The position numbers and the translations under genes were made by a program. A stretch of DNA of 64,000 nucleotides from Sphingobacterium sp. B16(2022). Lineage in GTDB: Bacteria > Bacteroidota > Bacteroidia > Sphingobacteriales > Sphingobacteriaceae. The stretch lies in assembly GCF_012030425.1 (NCBI RefSeq), contig NZ_JAAUVN010000002.1:310001-374000 (forward strand), read 5' to 3'. Shown piece by piece: positions 9,981 to 17,594 of this stretch. Under the pieces are notes generated by a model. That model did no database searches. It worked only from the letters and a program-made list of their open reading frames with translations, and was not told the DNA's origin. Position 1 is the first letter of the stretch. Every line of letters starts with the position of its first letter.

Positions 9981-11150
9981 ATGAGTTTTTTAGAACAGTC
10001 ATTTAGTGTGAAATTTGAATATAAAATACATTTTACTAAATCGTTATTTCACACCGATAACCCTACTTTTACAGATTTTTTTAAAAGCAATCCTACAGAT
10101 GTATTGCGTAAGATTTTTTTCGTCCTAGATCAGGGAGTTGCTGATGCACACCCAGATCTGGTTTCAGCGATCAGAACCTATTTCGATCATCAGCAAGAAG
10201 TACAGCTGATTTCTGAAATTTTGATTATACAAGGAGGAGAAGCCTCAAAAAATGATACAGGTCTATTCGATCGTTTGGTTGAAGCAGTAGATCAATATGG
10301 AATAGACCGACATTCTTACATTGCCGCGATCGGTGGTGGTGCCGTGCTTGATCTTGTCGGTTACGCAGCCGCAGTGTCACATCGTGGAATTAAACACATT
10401 CGTATACCAACGACTGTACTCTCGCAAAATGACTCTGGGATTGGTGTTAAGAACGGTATAAATTATAAGGGTAAGAAAAATTTTTTAGGCACTTTTGCTC
10501 CCCCCGCGGCTGTGTTTAATGATGATCAGTTTTTGTTAACATTAACGGATAGAGATTGGCGGTCCGGAATATCTGAAGCAGTTAAAGTTGCTTTAATTAA
10601 AGATCCTAGATTCTTTTATTGGATAGAAGATAATGCAGCGAAACTGGTGAGTCGTGATTTAGAGACCATGGATTACTTAATTGTACGTTGTGCCGAATTG
10701 CATTTAAACCATATCGCATCAGCCGATCCATTCGAGATGGGATCGGCGAGACCATTAGATTTCGGTCATTGGAGTGCACATAAACTAGAACAATTGAGTA
10801 ATTTCAGTGTGCTGCATGGGGAGGCTGTAGCCATGGGAATAGCTTTGGATAGCACGTATTCTTTCTTAAGTGGATTGTTAACAGAAGATAAGCTTTTGCG
10901 CATATTGAATGTGCTGCTTCATTTATCATTTGATATTTCTAATCCATTTATTCAGATCAATGATGATGAATCGCCAATACTTCGCGGTTTAACTGAATTC
11001 CAGGAACATCTTGGCGGTAAATTGACCATTACATTATTGACGGATCTCGGAACAGGTAAGGAAGTTCACCACATGGATCACCAGTTATTGATTGCGGCAA
11101 GTAACTATGTCTTAAATTTTACCAGCGCAACAGCTGGTTTGGATCATTAA
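9981..11150 (+). CDS. eboD: EboD: 3-dehydroquinate synthase-like sugar-phosphate cyclase
   Basis: A 389-residue cytoplasmic enzyme of the AroB superfamily. The NAD site shows AIGGGAVLD. Further family parts are IPTTVLSQNDSGIGVKNG, SGISEAVKVALI (Glu ligand), GHWSAHKLE and HGEAVAMG. EboD proteins form their own branch next to dehydroquinate synthases and 2-epi-5-epi-valiolone synthases, and are expected to make a cyclitol or a related carbocycle rather than dehydroquinate. The ATG at 9981 lies 16 bases after eboC. The product is not established; that it feeds the EboC prenyl transfer is inference from synteny. Confidence 0.9.
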   Translation: MSFLEQSFSVKFEYKIHFTKSLFHTDNPTFTDFFKSNPTDVLRKIFFVLDQGVADAHPDLVSAIRTYFDHQQEVQLISEILIIQGGEASKNDTGLFDRLVEAVDQYGIDRHSYIAAIGGGAVLDLVGYAAAVSHRGIKHIRIPTTVLSQNDSGIGVKNGINYKGKKNFLGTFAPPAAVFNDDQFLLTLTDRDWRSGISEAVKVALIKDPRFFYWIEDNAAKLVSRDLETMDYLIVRCAELHLNHIASADPFEMGSARPLDFGHWSAHKLEQLSNFSVLHGEAVAMGIALDSTYSFLSGLLTEDKLLRILNVLLHLSFDISNPFIQINDDESPILRGLTEFQEHLGGKLTITLLTDLGTGKEVHHMDHQLLIAASNYVLNFTSATAGLDH

Positions 11151-11160
11151 ATTAGTTAAA

Positions 11161-12369
11161 ATGAAAGTTAATACAGGACATTTAACCTATTGCACCAATA
11201 TTCATCCAGGGAAAAATTGGAGTGATGATTTTACAGCTCTAAAAGATAATTTTTCTTTTATCAAAGAATCAGTTTCGCCTGGCCAGCCATTGGGAATAGG
11301 ATTGAGATTATCAAATGTATCGAGTTTAGAACTTAGCGAGCAGGGTAATATAGCGGAATTTAAACATTGGTTAAAAGAAAATAATGCTTATGTTTTTACA
11401 ATGAATGGATTTCCTTATGGAGAATTTCATCGTACTGTTGTCAAAGAAGATGTACATACCCCTGACTGGACTACCGAGGCACGTAAAGATTATACAATCA
11501 GACTTTTCACTATTCTTCAATCCTTATTACCAGAAGGAATGGTCGGTGGAATTTCGACATCGCCGCTTAGTTATAGACACTGGTTCAAAACGACTACCGA
11601 TTTTACGGAAGCCAAAAATGCTGCCACGATAAATATAGTTGCTGTAATAAAAGCATTAGTTACAATAGCAAATGCAACAGGTACGGTTATGCACCTTGAC
11701 TTGGAACCAGAACCTGATGGAATCATTGAAACTGGACGAGAATTTATAGATTGGTATACAGACGATCTGCTTCCAACTGCTATTTCAGATCTTGTAGATT
11801 CATTTGGCATTACCGCTATCGAAGCTGAAGCTCTTACCAAGAGACATCTTTGCCTTTGTTATGACGTATGCCATTTTGCAATTGGCTATGAAGATCACGC
11901 CGATGTATTAAAAGAACTTAAGGAGAAAGGTATTGCAGTAGGGAAGATACAGATATCTGCTGCTTTGAAAGCAAATATGGATCAGTCCCCTGATCAGCGT
12001 ATAGCTATTAAAGAAAGTTTTCAAAAATTCAACGAACCGACATATCTACATCAGGTAGTGGCCTTAAAAAGAGATGGCAAGCTTATTCGTTATACAGATC
12101 TAACACCAGCCATAGCAGATTTTGAGCACCAGGATGTGATGCAGTGGCGCGCACATTTTCATGTTCCTATATCTGTTCAAGATATTGGAGTCTTGCAATC
12201 AACGCAACAAGATATTATAGAAGTGTTGAATCTCCAAAAAGTTGCCCCTTTTACCGAACATTTGGAAGTGGAAACCTATACTTGGGAAGTATTGCCCGAA
12301 CAGTTAAAGATACCAATAGCTGCATCTATCAGTAATGAACTGGAGTGGGTAATTAAAACAAATGTATAA
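11161..12369 (+). CDS. eboE: EboE: xylose isomerase-like TIM-barrel protein
   Basis: A 402-residue protein of the xylose isomerase-like/AP endonuclease 2 superfamily. The barrel shows MNGFPYGEFH, MHLDLEPEPDG (metal ligand Glu/Asp), LCYDVCHFA and KIQISAAL, which are the usual strand-end positions for a divalent metal. EboE members have a C-terminal extension (here about residues 300-402) with HFHVP and a region ending in ELEWVIKTN. Its start is 10 bases after eboD and its end overlaps eboF by 8 bases if the first ATG of eboF is used. A sugar or cyclitol isomerase/epimerase role is likely; the substrate is unknown. Confidence 0.9.
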   Translation: MKVNTGHLTYCTNIHPGKNWSDDFTALKDNFSFIKESVSPGQPLGIGLRLSNVSSLELSEQGNIAEFKHWLKENNAYVFTMNGFPYGEFHRTVVKEDVHTPDWTTEARKDYTIRLFTILQSLLPEGMVGGISTSPLSYRHWFKTTTDFTEAKNAATINIVAVIKALVTIANATGTVMHLDLEPEPDGIIETGREFIDWYTDDLLPTAISDLVDSFGITAIEAEALTKRHLCLCYDVCHFAIGYEDHADVLKELKEKGIAVGKIQISAALKANMDQSPDQRIAIKESFQKFNEPTYLHQVVALKRDGKLIRYTDLTPAIADFEHQDVMQWRAHFHVPISVQDIGVLQSTQQDIIEVLNLQKVAPFTEHLEVETYTWEVLPEQLKIPIAASISNELEWVIKTNV

Positions 12370-13732
12370 GATGAAGAAAACAGTTGTAATTGACGTAGTT
12401 GGGCTATCTGCAAATTTAATAGGAAAATATACCCCATTTTTGGAACAATACATAAAAAGAAAAAATTTAGCAACTATAGCTCCAATGTTACCGGCTGTTA
12501 CTACCAGCGTCCAGTCTACCTATCTTACAGGTAAAAAACCTACCGAGCATGGTGTGGTTGGAAACGGTTGGTATGATCATGTAGATTCGGAAATTAAGTT
12601 TTGGAAGCAGTCTAACAAACTTGTATTAGCGGAAAAGATCTGGGATAGAGCAAAAAAAGAAGACCCGAACTTTACGTGCGCAAATCTATTTTGGTGGTAT
12701 AATATGTATTCAAATGCAGATTATAGCGTTACACCACGACCTAATTATCTGGCCGACGGTCGAAAGCTTCCGGACTGTTATGCAGAACCGGCAACATTGA
12801 GAGATCTTTTGCAGGAAAAGCTTGGTCAGTTTCCTCTTTTTAATTTTTGGGGACCTGGTGCTAATATTAAATCAAGCCGATGGATTGCTGATGCATCTAT
12901 GATCACAGATGAACTGTATGATCCTACACTGTCTTTAATCTACTTGCCACATTTGGATTATTGTTTGCAAAAATTTGGAAATGATTGGTCTAATATCGGT
13001 AAGGAACTAGGTGAGATCGATATTCTGATTAAGGACTTGGTTGAATTCTATGAAAAAAGAGGAGCGAACATTATTATTCTTTCGGAATATGGTATTGTAC
13101 CTGTAAATAATCCCATTCATATCAATCGAATACTAAGGGAAGCCGGATTATTACAGATCCGTGTAGAACGAGGTCTGGAATTATTGGATGCAGGAGCCTC
13201 CAAAGCATTTGCAGTGGCAGACCATCAGGTTGCACATGTCTATATAAATGATTTATCGGTAGTTGATCAGGTGAAGGATATGTTAGATAAATTATCAGGA
13301 ATTGCGGTAGTGCTTGACAAAGAAGGTAAAAAGGAATATGGGATAGACCATGACCGTGCAGGAGATTTTGTTTTGGTTGCAAATCCAGAAAGTTGGTTTA
13401 CTTATTATTTCTGGCAGGATGATGCTAAAGCACCCGATTATGCAAGATGCGTCGATATCCATAAAAAACCAGGATATGATCCTGTTGAAATGTTTATGTC
13501 TTCTAAATTTCGTGCATTATATAAACTGTTGAGAAAAAAAACTGGTTTTCGTTACGTTATGGATGTAATACCTTTAAATGCTAATTTGGTAAAAGGTTCA
13601 CATGGTAGCGTGAATACACCTTCCGAATTTCATCCTGTTTTGATTACGGATACGGAATTAAATAAGAGCAGTATACAGGCAACAGAAGTATATGAGTTAA
13701 TTTGGAAATCTTTGCATAGTAAAAAGAATTAA
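12362..13732 (+). CDS. eboF: EboF: alkaline phosphatase/nucleotide pyrophosphatase-type phosphodiesterase
   Basis: A 456-residue member of the type I phosphodiesterase/nucleotide pyrophosphatase family. Visible parts are VVIDVVGLSANL (metal Asp), LPAVTTSVQSTYLTG with the nucleophile Thr/Ser, GNGWYDH, LPHLDYCLQ, ILSEYG and HGSVNTPSEFHPV (His ligand). There is no signal peptide, so it is probably cytoplasmic. Two starts are possible: the ATG at 12362 overlapping eboE by 8 bases, or the ATG at 12371, one base after the eboE stop. It is the last gene before a strong terminator and completes the canonical A-F order. Predicted to split a nucleotide- or pyrophosphate-linked intermediate. Confidence 0.88.
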   Translation: MYKMKKTVVIDVVGLSANLIGKYTPFLEQYIKRKNLATIAPMLPAVTTSVQSTYLTGKKPTEHGVVGNGWYDHVDSEIKFWKQSNKLVLAEKIWDRAKKEDPNFTCANLFWWYNMYSNADYSVTPRPNYLADGRKLPDCYAEPATLRDLLQEKLGQFPLFNFWGPGANIKSSRWIADASMITDELYDPTLSLIYLPHLDYCLQKFGNDWSNIGKELGEIDILIKDLVEFYEKRGANIIILSEYGIVPVNNPIHINRILREAGLLQIRVERGLELLDAGASKAFAVADHQVAHVYINDLSVVDQVKDMLDKLSGIAVVLDKEGKKEYGIDHDRAGDFVLVANPESWFTYYFWQDDAKAPDYARCVDIHKKPGYDPVEMFMSSKFRALYKLLRKKTGFRYVMDVIPLNANLVKGSHGSVNTPSEFHPVLITDTELNKSSIQATEVYELIWKSLHSKKN

Positions 13733-13786
13733 GTGACTCACAGTAAAATCCGATCAAGAACAATATATGTTCTTTTCAAGAATAAA

Positions 13787-13820
13787 AACAAAGCCATTCT
13801 TTTTTAAGAATGGCTTTGTT
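13787..13820. terminator. Bidirectional terminator between eboF and the convergent dehydrogenase gene
   Basis: A perfect 15-bp stem, AACAAAGCCATTCTT paired with its complement around a TTTT loop, flanked by an A run on the left and a T run on the right. It can end transcription from both sides. Confidence 0.93.
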
Positions 13821-13851
13821 TTTTAATAATACGTTGATAAAGATCAACTCA

Positions 13852-15864
13852 TTATTTTAATGAGTTGATATAAGCTGCAATTTTCAATCCATCAGCTTTA
13901 GAAACTTGTGGCATAGGCGGCATTTCTGTTGCATATCCAGGCCAGTTTTCTGGTTTAGGGTTGTAGATGAGCTGCAAAATTTTCTCATTTGAATATTTGC
14001 GTTTTGCAATATCAGTGAATGACGGTCCAATCTGTTTTTTCGTAGGATTGTGGCAGGCTAAGCAAGTATTGCTAGTCAATATTCCCTTCACCTCAGCATA
14101 AGTAGGAGCTTTAGTTACTGTTTTCACTTCATTTACTTTAGCCTTTGCTTCAACAGGTTTTGCTTCTGTGCTTTTTGTTTTAGCAGTCGCAGTTTTTTTA
14201 CCGGCAACAGTTTTATTATTTGCTGCGGTTGTCTTTTCTGCAGGTTTAGTTGTAACATCAACTACAGGATCATGAGTAGAATTCCTGGTGCTAAGTGAAC
14301 TTATTGCTAGTTTTTCTCCAGATGGAATTGCATTTAAAGTATAGTAAGCTTCAGGATGGACAATTGAATAAAAGTTTTGTTTCTCACGAATACCATCTAC
14401 ACTTATGGTGTGGATATAATGTTCACGTAATCCATCGACAACAATTCTTGCTTTTAGTCCATCAGGAGAAACCTTAACTCCTTTTATGTTTAAAGTCTCT
14501 TTATTTACTGGAGGAGAACCATATACAGGATGGTATTTATATATGAAGCTTTCAACGCTGTATGAAGCTAGATCTTCAGCAGATTTTAAATCAACAGGTT
14601 GTGTAAATTCGATCTCAAAACCGTCTGGCATAGCTCTTACTGCTTTCATTTCAAAAGGCGTCTTGTTGTTGTATACTAAGCGCTCAAGTCCTTCATTTGC
14701 TTCACCTGCAGAACCCCACCCACGGTTGGTTTCACCGACAAATAAAGATCCATCCTGTCCCCACGCCATTCTCAAAACACCAGAACGGAAACCACTCTTA
14801 AACAAAAATGCGGCGCCTTGTTCTTCACCATTTACCGTCTCTAAGAAAACACGTGAAATGATGCTCATACCTTGGTCACCAACGAGTAATTGTCCTTCAA
14901 ATGGACCAAATGTGCCTTTCGGAATTTTGACAGGTTCAGAGTTTGAAATACCAAGAATACCATGCGGCAACCATACTGACGGTAAACGAATCTCTGGAAT
15001 TTCTTTTTTCATCTCAAATACCGTTTTGAAATTCTCGTTGACTCTATTTTCAGGTTTGATGTAGCGACCTTCAGCATTTTTGATACGACGTTCATCTACT
15101 TTAGAATAGAAAGATTCAGATGATAACTTTAACGGTGAATCAGGTCTTTTTGTCCATACTAAACTGGCTGGATGTCCCATAAAATCTCCTTTACTGACCT
15201 TCCATAATCCTCCGGAACCAACCCAGTCACCTTGGTTTTCTGTATAGTAGAGTTGACCGTCAATCACATTTAATCCTGCTGGAGAACGTACACCTGCAGC
15301 CCATGGTTGCATTTTTCCATCTGCGCTAATGTTCATAATCCATCCACGCATAGGAACACGACTTTCTGCGCGCCACCACTCTTCATCACCAAAAGCTACA
15401 TTTCCAGATACGAAAAAAGAACCGTCAGATGCGATTTTAGGACCAAAACTATATTCATGATAATGTCCGCTTAAAGGCCAAGCATACACAGTTTCATAAA
15501 CATCAGCTTTGCCGTCCATATTTTTGTCAATTAGCTTTGTTAGCTCGCCTCTTTGTGCAACATATAACGCACCATCTTTGTAAGCAAGACCTAAAATCTC
15601 GTGAAGACCCGTTGCAAATTTTCGAAAGTATGGTCTGTTGCTGGTGGGGTTTTCAACGATAAATACATCACCTCTACGGGTGGATATGCCTAGATCTCCA
15701 TTAGGTAAAGTAACCAGTCCACCAACCTCTAAAACAGGTCCTTCGGGCATTCTTACTTTCATGATCTTAAAAAAATCTTCTTCTTTTGGTGTTTCTTGAG
15801 CGTGGGAAACAGTATAGCCAAAACTCAAAGCTAGCATTGCTAGCATTCTAAAAGTGTGTTTCAT
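13852..15864 (-). CDS. Secreted sorbosone/glucose dehydrogenase-like beta-propeller with C-terminal cytochrome c
   Basis: A 670-residue exported protein counted from the ATG at 15864; the frame is open to 15885, but the residues after this ATG form a normal signal peptide (MKHTFRMLAMLALS up to HAQ). A six-bladed propeller of the PQQ-type sorbosone dehydrogenase/soluble aldose family covers roughly residues 35-400, followed by a beta-rich region. A Lys/Thr/Ala-rich linker at about 525-590 leads to a c-type cytochrome domain with CLACH (Cys601 to His605) and a Met ligand region PPMPQ. It probably oxidises a sugar in the periplasm and passes electrons to its own haem. It lies directly downstream of the DUF1080 gene and is convergent to eboF. 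Confidence 0.87.
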   Translation of the reverse strand: MKHTFRMLAMLALSFGYTVSHAQETPKEEDFFKIMKVRMPEGPVLEVGGLVTLPNGDLGISTRRGDVFIVENPTSNRPYFRKFATGLHEILGLAYKDGALYVAQRGELTKLIDKNMDGKADVYETVYAWPLSGHYHEYSFGPKIASDGSFFVSGNVAFGDEEWWRAESRVPMRGWIMNISADGKMQPWAAGVRSPAGLNVIDGQLYYTENQGDWVGSGGLWKVSKGDFMGHPASLVWTKRPDSPLKLSSESFYSKVDERRIKNAEGRYIKPENRVNENFKTVFEMKKEIPEIRLPSVWLPHGILGISNSEPVKIPKGTFGPFEGQLLVGDQGMSIISRVFLETVNGEEQGAAFLFKSGFRSGVLRMAWGQDGSLFVGETNRGWGSAGEANEGLERLVYNNKTPFEMKAVRAMPDGFEIEFTQPVDLKSAEDLASYSVESFIYKYHPVYGSPPVNKETLNIKGVKVSPDGLKARIVVDGLREHYIHTISVDGIREKQNFYSIVHPEAYYTLNAIPSGEKLAISSLSTRNSTHDPVVDVTTKPAEKTTAANNKTVAGKKTATAKTKSTEAKPVEAKAKVNEVKTVTKAPTYAEVKGILTSNTCLACHNPTKKQIGPSFTDIAKRKYSNEKILQLIYNPKPENWPGYATEMPPMPQVSKADGLKIAAYINSLK

Positions 15865-15885
15865 ATAATATTTGTACTCTCTCAA

Positions 15886-17322
15886 TTAGAATGAAATAGA
15901 ATAATTTAATTGTTTGTCTAGGAGAATGATTAATTCTTTTCCTCCGTTAGCATCTCGAATAATAGGTTTAGGAGCACCTTTGTCAAGTTCAAGGTAATAA
16001 GACTGACCATCAACGAGGTAATACCCTTTCGCTAGTTCTTCAATTGAACTTGCATTTGCCAGTAAAACATACAAGTTAGGGACAGTTTTGTCAATGTTTA
16101 TGGATCTGTTCAGGCCTTTACCATCATTTGAAACTGTGATGATATCGGTGACTTCAGCGCCATATATATTATATTTAAATTGTGGTCTATCCTCATTGTC
16201 GATAATATAACCTTTGGTTTTAAATCCACTACCAGTACTGTCAGCAGGCCATGTGGTTTGAACCGTTGCCAGCTGGGCTAAAGCAGGAGTAGCTTTCTTT
16301 ACAAAAGAAGTTACTGCTCCACGGGCTCTAGAAGTACCGTTTCCTCTACCGTCCCACATAGGAGTGGCATCAATAAATTCGCCATGCCATCCCTGCAACA
16401 ATAGGCCATTGTCCAAATCATAGCTGTAATGTGTCTTTAATGGACTGCCGACAGATATTGCGTGAACAGCAAGCAACTTAGGTGCATAATTCACAAAACT
16501 TCTAATCATGGTATTAGAAGGTGCATCTATATAAATAGGGTCAGCATCACCACCGCCTCTATTGTTTACATTAATCTGTTCTTCGGGAAGTTTTGATATT
16601 TTAATATTTCGAAAAGCAACTGAACCATGATCGCCTTGAAGACGCAGTGGACCTAACGGCTTTTCTTTATCGGCCGCTCCGCCCGTTGGACCAAACAATT
16701 CAACATTATCCTGAACTAAAACACCATTCAGTTCCACAGCTAAAACTCTCGCATTTGCAGTCTTTTTTCCTGTAGCATCAAATTTAGGCGCTTGAAATGC
16801 AATTTTTAAATGTTGCCATAGACCTGGTGCTTTGCTTGCATTTTGACGAGGAGCATAACCTTCAAAACCTTTGGACCCTTCTGGTCTAGCATCATCCCAA
16901 CGTTCGTATATACCGCCATTGTCAGACGACATGGGTTGCAGCACTCCCCAAGAATCTTTAAGTTGGACTTCATAATTCCCTTGTAGGTAGATTCCTGAAT
17001 TTGAGTTCTTTGCCATTAAGTAATCCAGTTCAAGAATTATATTTCCATGAACTGCATTTGTTAACAAGTCAGACCCCTTCATTTTATTAGAAGTGATGTT
17101 AACAAGGATACCGGATCCTTTTGTAGCTTTCAATTCATTCTCATTTCTTGGGTCAGAGATTACTTTTTCAGCAATAGTCCAAGATTTTCCTGTAGCATTG
17201 AAAGCAGCAAGATCATTAAGTTTAATTTCCGATTGATCGGTTAGCTGTTGGGCTAGTAATAATGTCGTTCCAAATAACCAGCATAAGCCGGTTGTTCCGA
17301 ACTTCAAATAGTTTAATTTCAT
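15886..17322 (-). CDS. Secreted DUF1080 (3-keto-disaccharide hydrolase-like) protein
   Basis: A 478-residue exported protein. The frame begins at 17391, but the ATG at 17322 gives a clear signal peptide (MKLNYLKFGTTGLCWLFG up to LLAQ). Residues about 35-250 form a concanavalin-like DUF1080 domain, recognisable from NSGIYLQGNYEVQLKDSWG, GGIYERWD and LRLQGDHGSVAFRNIKI. Some DUF1080 proteins cleave 3-keto-glycosides produced by sugar dehydrogenases. The C-terminal 230 residues (HAISVGSPLKTHYSYD, WHGEFIDATPMWDGRG) are a second, unassigned domain. The dehydrogenase-cytochrome gene follows after about 20 bases, which fits oxidation and cleavage by one operon. Confidence 0.87.
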   Translation of the reverse strand: MKLNYLKFGTTGLCWLFGTTLLLAQQLTDQSEIKLNDLAAFNATGKSWTIAEKVISDPRNENELKATKGSGILVNITSNKMKGSDLLTNAVHGNIILELDYLMAKNSNSGIYLQGNYEVQLKDSWGVLQPMSSDNGGIYERWDDARPEGSKGFEGYAPRQNASKAPGLWQHLKIAFQAPKFDATGKKTANARVLAVELNGVLVQDNVELFGPTGGAADKEKPLGPLRLQGDHGSVAFRNIKISKLPEEQINVNNRGGGDADPIYIDAPSNTMIRSFVNYAPKLLAVHAISVGSPLKTHYSYDLDNGLLLQGWHGEFIDATPMWDGRGNGTSRARGAVTSFVKKATPALAQLATVQTTWPADSTGSGFKTKGYIIDNEDRPQFKYNIYGAEVTDIITVSNDGKGLNRSINIDKTVPNLYVLLANASSIEELAKGYYLVDGQSYYLELDKGAPKPIIRDANGGKELIILLDKQLNYSISF

Positions 17323-17594
17323 ATGGAGTACTAGGTTTAAAAATTTAAATATAGTAATTTTTGTGCTTGCTAAAAGGATTTTGTGTAACAAAGTGAATAT
17401 ACTGACTGTTGCGGTTAATATTAAGCTATGATTTCTAAATATTCATATTACTGGTAAAATAGCCTCTAAAAATGGATCAGCAAAATAATATATATATTGG
17501 CTAAAATAAAGCTAGTATGAGTGGGGTTATAGTTGCATCTTTATGTCAAGAATACAAATTTAAGTAAGTACAACCGATAATATTAAAATTTATT

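Noticed and set aside
11571..11840. Antisense frames within ebo genes
   Set aside because: They are mirror frames of well-supported ebo genes and have no motifs or start context.
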